Below the pieces are notes generated by a model. That model had not been told where the DNA came from, did no database searches, and saw only the letters and a program-made list of their open reading frames with translations. A program made the translations under genes and the position numbers. Positions 61,437-64,000 of a stretch of 64,000 bases of DNA are shown here, in pieces (within the stretch, counting starts at the first letter, position 1; the number at the start of each line of letters is the position of its first letter). The stretch comes from Hyphomicrobiales bacterium (GTDB taxonomy: Bacteria > Pseudomonadota > Alphaproteobacteria > Rhizobiales > Xanthobacteraceae). Location of the stretch: the NCBI GenBank assembly GCA_017305665.1, contig JAFKKH010000007.1, positions 186,001 to 250,000 of the forward strand, written 5' to 3'.

Positions 61437-64000
61437 TCACAATGGGACCGTCAACGTCTGAGGAGCGGCCTGCCTGATCCGGGTCAACAGCCATGCACGC
61501 TGGCGTTCATTCCGGCTCTCGATGCCTGCAAGATCGTGCTCCAGATTGCGATCTGCGAGCGCACGCGCCGTTTGAATGAGCACTGCTGTAGAGACCATGC
61601 TCTCGTTCACCATCAGCCACAGGTCCTGCAAATCGCGCAACAAGCCGAAGCCGGTCTGTGCCCGACCGACCGGGAGTGCTCTGGCGAGGGCCTCCGGCTC
61701 ACCTTCCCGGCGCTCGCCATATTTCTCGACATGGGGTCGGATCGCCGCGGCATTTTCCCGCGACCATGCCATGAACAATGTGCTCTGTTGACCAATATCC
61801 GGTGTGAGCGGATGCGCGTTGCGCAGCTTCTCCCAACAGTGGACTAGGCTCGCCTCGCTTACCTGAAGCAGGCCGATATAGTCGGCAAGGTAGGGCCGAC
61901 TTGCAGCTTCGTCTCGGCGGTCTGTACTGCTATCTACCTGTTTGGCTTCGACCGGCTGCGGCAGAGGTGCACCCAAAACCTTCTCCAGCTTGACCGCGGC
62001 ATACTTGAAATGCGGCTGTTTGCTGACCGGATCCCACTCATAGAGCGTGAGCTCGTTGGCCGCGCGCTGGCGACCTGGATTGTCCCAATAGCCGTAATGG
62101 AACGGCATGAACAGCGTGCCGGGCTCAATGTCTCCAATCCGCGCCGGTGCCTCTGCCGCGCCACGTCGCGAGGTGACGCGCAGCATCTCGCCTTCCTCGA
62201 TACCAAGACGGCGCGCGTCTTTCTCGTTTATCTGGATGAAGGCGTCCGGCGCCGCCTCCCTTAATTCCTTTGCGCGTCCGGTCTTTGTGCGGGTATGGAA
62301 GTGGTAGACAACACGACCCGTGGAGAAGAAGAACGGATAATCTTCGTCCGGCTCTTCCGTCGGCGGGACGTATTCGGCGGCGCGCAGGAAGGCCCGCCCG
62401 TTCGGTTTCTTCGCGCGGTAGTCCTCCGCAGTTATCGCCGCACCGGTCAGAAGGTCGTGGCCATAGCTTTCGCAATAATCCGGATCAGTCGCGAAGATGA
62501 GATCAGCATAATAGCGTTGCGAGCCTTCCGGGTGCTTGTCGTTGCACGGCCAGGGTATGCCGGAGCCGCCGGTGAGCTTTGCATAGGTGAGACCCGAATA
62601 GTCGCAAGGACGGCCGCGCGAACACTCGCGCCAGGCATTGAACGCGCCTTCAGCATCGGTCCATTTGATCAGTGGAGCACCGTCCTTATCGCGAAAATCC
62701 ATGCGCCGGGCGAAATCGAGGAAGATATCGAGATCAGACCGCGCCTCCGCCGGCGGTTCGATCGCTTTTTGATTGAGGTGAACGACGCGGTCGACATTGG
62801 TCGAACAGCCGGTCTTTTCACCCCATATCGCGGCGGGCAGAACCACATCGGCCATATCCGCCGTCTCGGTCATGAAGGCGTCCTGCACGATGACGAACAC
62901 ACCTTTCTTGCGCAAATCATCGCGCAGCCGGCCGAGATCCGGGATGGATACGGCCGGATTGGTGCCGACGATCCATAGGATCCGGATCGAGCCATCCCTG
63001 ACATAGTCGAATATCTGCAACGCGTGGGTTGGCGGCCCCCAATTCGGTAAGGTCGACGGGTCGACGTTCCAGAGCCGCGCCATTTCCTCAACATGGCGGG
63101 GGTTGTCAAAGTTGCGGAAGCCCGAAAGATCGCCACCGGAGCCAGTTTCGCGGCTGTTCTCCGCAGTCGGCTGCCCGTTCATCTGCAGGATGCCACAGCC
63201 GGGCCGGCCGATACGGCCCAGCACCAGATTGATGTTGTTGACCTGGACAGCAGCGGCGGTGCCTTGGCTCGACTGGTAGATACCCTGCAGACAGGTGGAG
63301 AGCAGCATCGTCGAGCCGCCGATCATGGCGGCGGCTTCACGAAGCTGATCGGCCGGAATACGAGCAATCTCGGCAACCCGTTCGGGCGTGTAACTCGAAA
63401 CGGTACGGAGGAGTTCGTCGTAGCCCAGCGTATGCGCATCGATGAAGGCGCGGTTGGCATGACCCTGTTCAATCAGTTCGCGGATCAAACCGTTCAACAC
63501 AGCGACGTTGGTGCCGAGCCGTGGCTTGATATGAAGGTCGGCCTCGGCGGCGGTCGCCGTGCGGCGCGGATCGATGACAACCATCTTCGAGAGCCGAACC
63601 GCACGACGGCGATCAAGCACCCTCGCCCACAACACTGTTGCAGTCGCGGCCATGTCGTGGCCGACGAGCAAGAAACAGTCCGTAGCCTCGACATCCGCAT
63701 AAGTGCCGGGCTGTCCATCGGCACCGAAGGTTTCTTTCAGCGCTGCACCAGCAGTTGCGGTACACAAGCGCGTATTACCATCGATGTGCAGCGTGCCAAT
63801 CCCGGCCGTCCGGATCACACTCAGCGTGTAGTTGGCTTCCGCGAAGAGCTGGCCGGATGTGTAAAATCCGATCGAGCCGGCGGTATACTTCTCCTTCGCT
63901 TCCTTCATACGATGGACGACCAGTTCCATCACCTCATCCCAACTGGCGCGTTCGAGCTGTCCGCCGCGGCGGACGAGCGGGTGCGCCAGCCGGTCCGGGC
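61437..64000 (-). CDS. Molybdopterin oxidoreductase, assimilatory nitrate reductase/formate dehydrogenase-like (5' truncated by window edge)
   Basis: The visible part is 854 codons; the frame stays open to the right edge with HPLVRRGGQLERASWDEVM, so the N-terminal [4Fe-4S] region lies outside. The molybdenum ligand is probably the Cys of DGNTRLCTATA (near 63760 on the minus strand), as in NasA-type nitrate reductases. A molydop-binding C-terminal domain is seen at GDIEPGTLFMPFHYGYWDN. After about residue 660 of the visible protein comes an extra, largely helical region of about 170 residues rich in Leu, Arg and Glu that is not part of the usual fold. The substrate is uncertain. Confidence 0.85.
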   Translation of the reverse strand, partial: PDRLAHPLVRRGGQLERASWDEVMELVVHRMKEAKEKYTAGSIGFYTSGQLFAEANYTLSVIRTAGIGTLHIDGNTRLCTATAGAALKETFGADGQPGTYADVEATDCFLLVGHDMAATATVLWARVLDRRRAVRLSKMVVIDPRRTATAAEADLHIKPRLGTNVAVLNGLIRELIEQGHANRAFIDAHTLGYDELLRTVSSYTPERVAEIARIPADQLREAAAMIGGSTMLLSTCLQGIYQSSQGTAAAVQVNNINLVLGRIGRPGCGILQMNGQPTAENSRETGSGGDLSGFRNFDNPRHVEEMARLWNVDPSTLPNWGPPTHALQIFDYVRDGSIRILWIVGTNPAVSIPDLGRLRDDLRKKGVFVIVQDAFMTETADMADVVLPAAIWGEKTGCSTNVDRVVHLNQKAIEPPAEARSDLDIFLDFARRMDFRDKDGAPLIKWTDAEGAFNAWRECSRGRPCDYSGLTYAKLTGGSGIPWPCNDKHPEGSQRYYADLIFATDPDYCESYGHDLLTGAAITAEDYRAKKPNGRAFLRAAEYVPPTEEPDEDYPFFFSTGRVVYHFHTRTKTGRAKELREAAPDAFIQINEKDARRLGIEEGEMLRVTSRRGAAEAPARIGDIEPGTLFMPFHYGYWDNPGRQRAANELTLYEWDPVSKQPHFKYAAVKLEKVLGAPLPQPVEAKQVDSSTDRRDEAASRPYLADYIGLLQVSEASLVHCWEKLRNAHPLTPDIGQQSTLFMAWSRENAAAIRPHVEKYGERREGEPEALARALPVGRAQTGFGLLRDLQDLWLMVNESMVSTAVLIQTARALADRNLEHDLAGIESRNERQRAWLLTRIRQAAPQTLTVPL

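Overview
The window is about 60% G+C, dense and intron-free. It is built of long operons with 4-8 bp gene overlaps, and almost every gene belongs to a transport or catabolic family common in soil and rhizosphere Alphaproteobacteria. The gene families and codon use suggest a Bradyrhizobium/Rhodopseudomonas/Afipia-type member of the Hyphomicrobiales. This is inferred from style and gene content, because no rRNA, tRNA or other taxonomic marker is present. I saw no insertion sequence, phage gene, CRISPR array or origin. The region reads as chromosomal accessory metabolism: several uptake-plus-catabolism modules side by side, each with its own regulator.

Layout. (1) 1-2306: 3' part of a LivM-LivG-LivF triple-fusion ABC transporter. 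(2) 10628 down to 2353, minus strand: a nine-gene operon (NIPSNAP protein, three-subunit molybdenum hydroxylase, ACMSD-type amidohydrolase, CoxG-like protein, NMT1/TauA-type ABC importer), with a divergent MocR-type regulator at 10875-12263. (3) 12.3-26.5 kb: a complete phosphonate locus. It holds phnGHIJKLMN plus a flavin-binding gene (minus), phnF (plus), phnCDEE (minus), and a plus-strand operon of a hexapeptide acetyltransferase, a second phnM and a DUF1045 protein. phnP is absent, and DUF1045 carries two HxT motifs that could supply its activity. (4) 26.5-40 kb, minus strand: an IclR-type regulator, two TctC-type binding proteins with one TctAB channel, HyuA/HyuB, a thiolase with its DUF35 partner, a gamma-carbonic-anhydrase-like protein, an NTF2-like protein, a CoA-transferase and a PaaI-type thioesterase. 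Three promoters here share a 39-bp element. (5) 40.3-49.5 kb: a CoA-transferase/MaoC operon, a LacI regulator, a GH88 unsaturated glucuronyl hydrolase and a Liv-type importer containing the second, complete LivMGF fusion. LacI-type operators lie in both divergent gaps. (6) 60.5 kb down to 49.5 kb, minus strand: a short-chain amide system of AmiC sensor, AmiR (ANTAR) antiterminator, a leader with hairpins and an intrinsic terminator, a five-gene Urt-like importer, aliphatic amidase AmiE, and a CbbQ/NorQ-type AAA+ ATPase with a VWA partner. (7) 60.7-64 kb: DUF2945, DUF488 and a partial molybdopterin oxidoreductase.

How the parts work together. The phosphonate locus imports phosphonates and feeds them to C-P lyase under PhnF and probably PhoB control. 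The ami operon couples amide sensing, uptake and hydrolysis to ammonia. The 27-40 kb genes can be read as uptake of a carboxylated substrate followed by CoA activation, ATP-dependent carboxylation or ring hydrolysis, and thiolytic cleavage. The most unusual points are the AAA+/VWA pair behind amiE, the amiR leader attenuator, the candidate ketone-carboxylation pathway, the PhnP-less phosphonate locus, and a Liv-type importer tied to a glycosidase by LacI operators.
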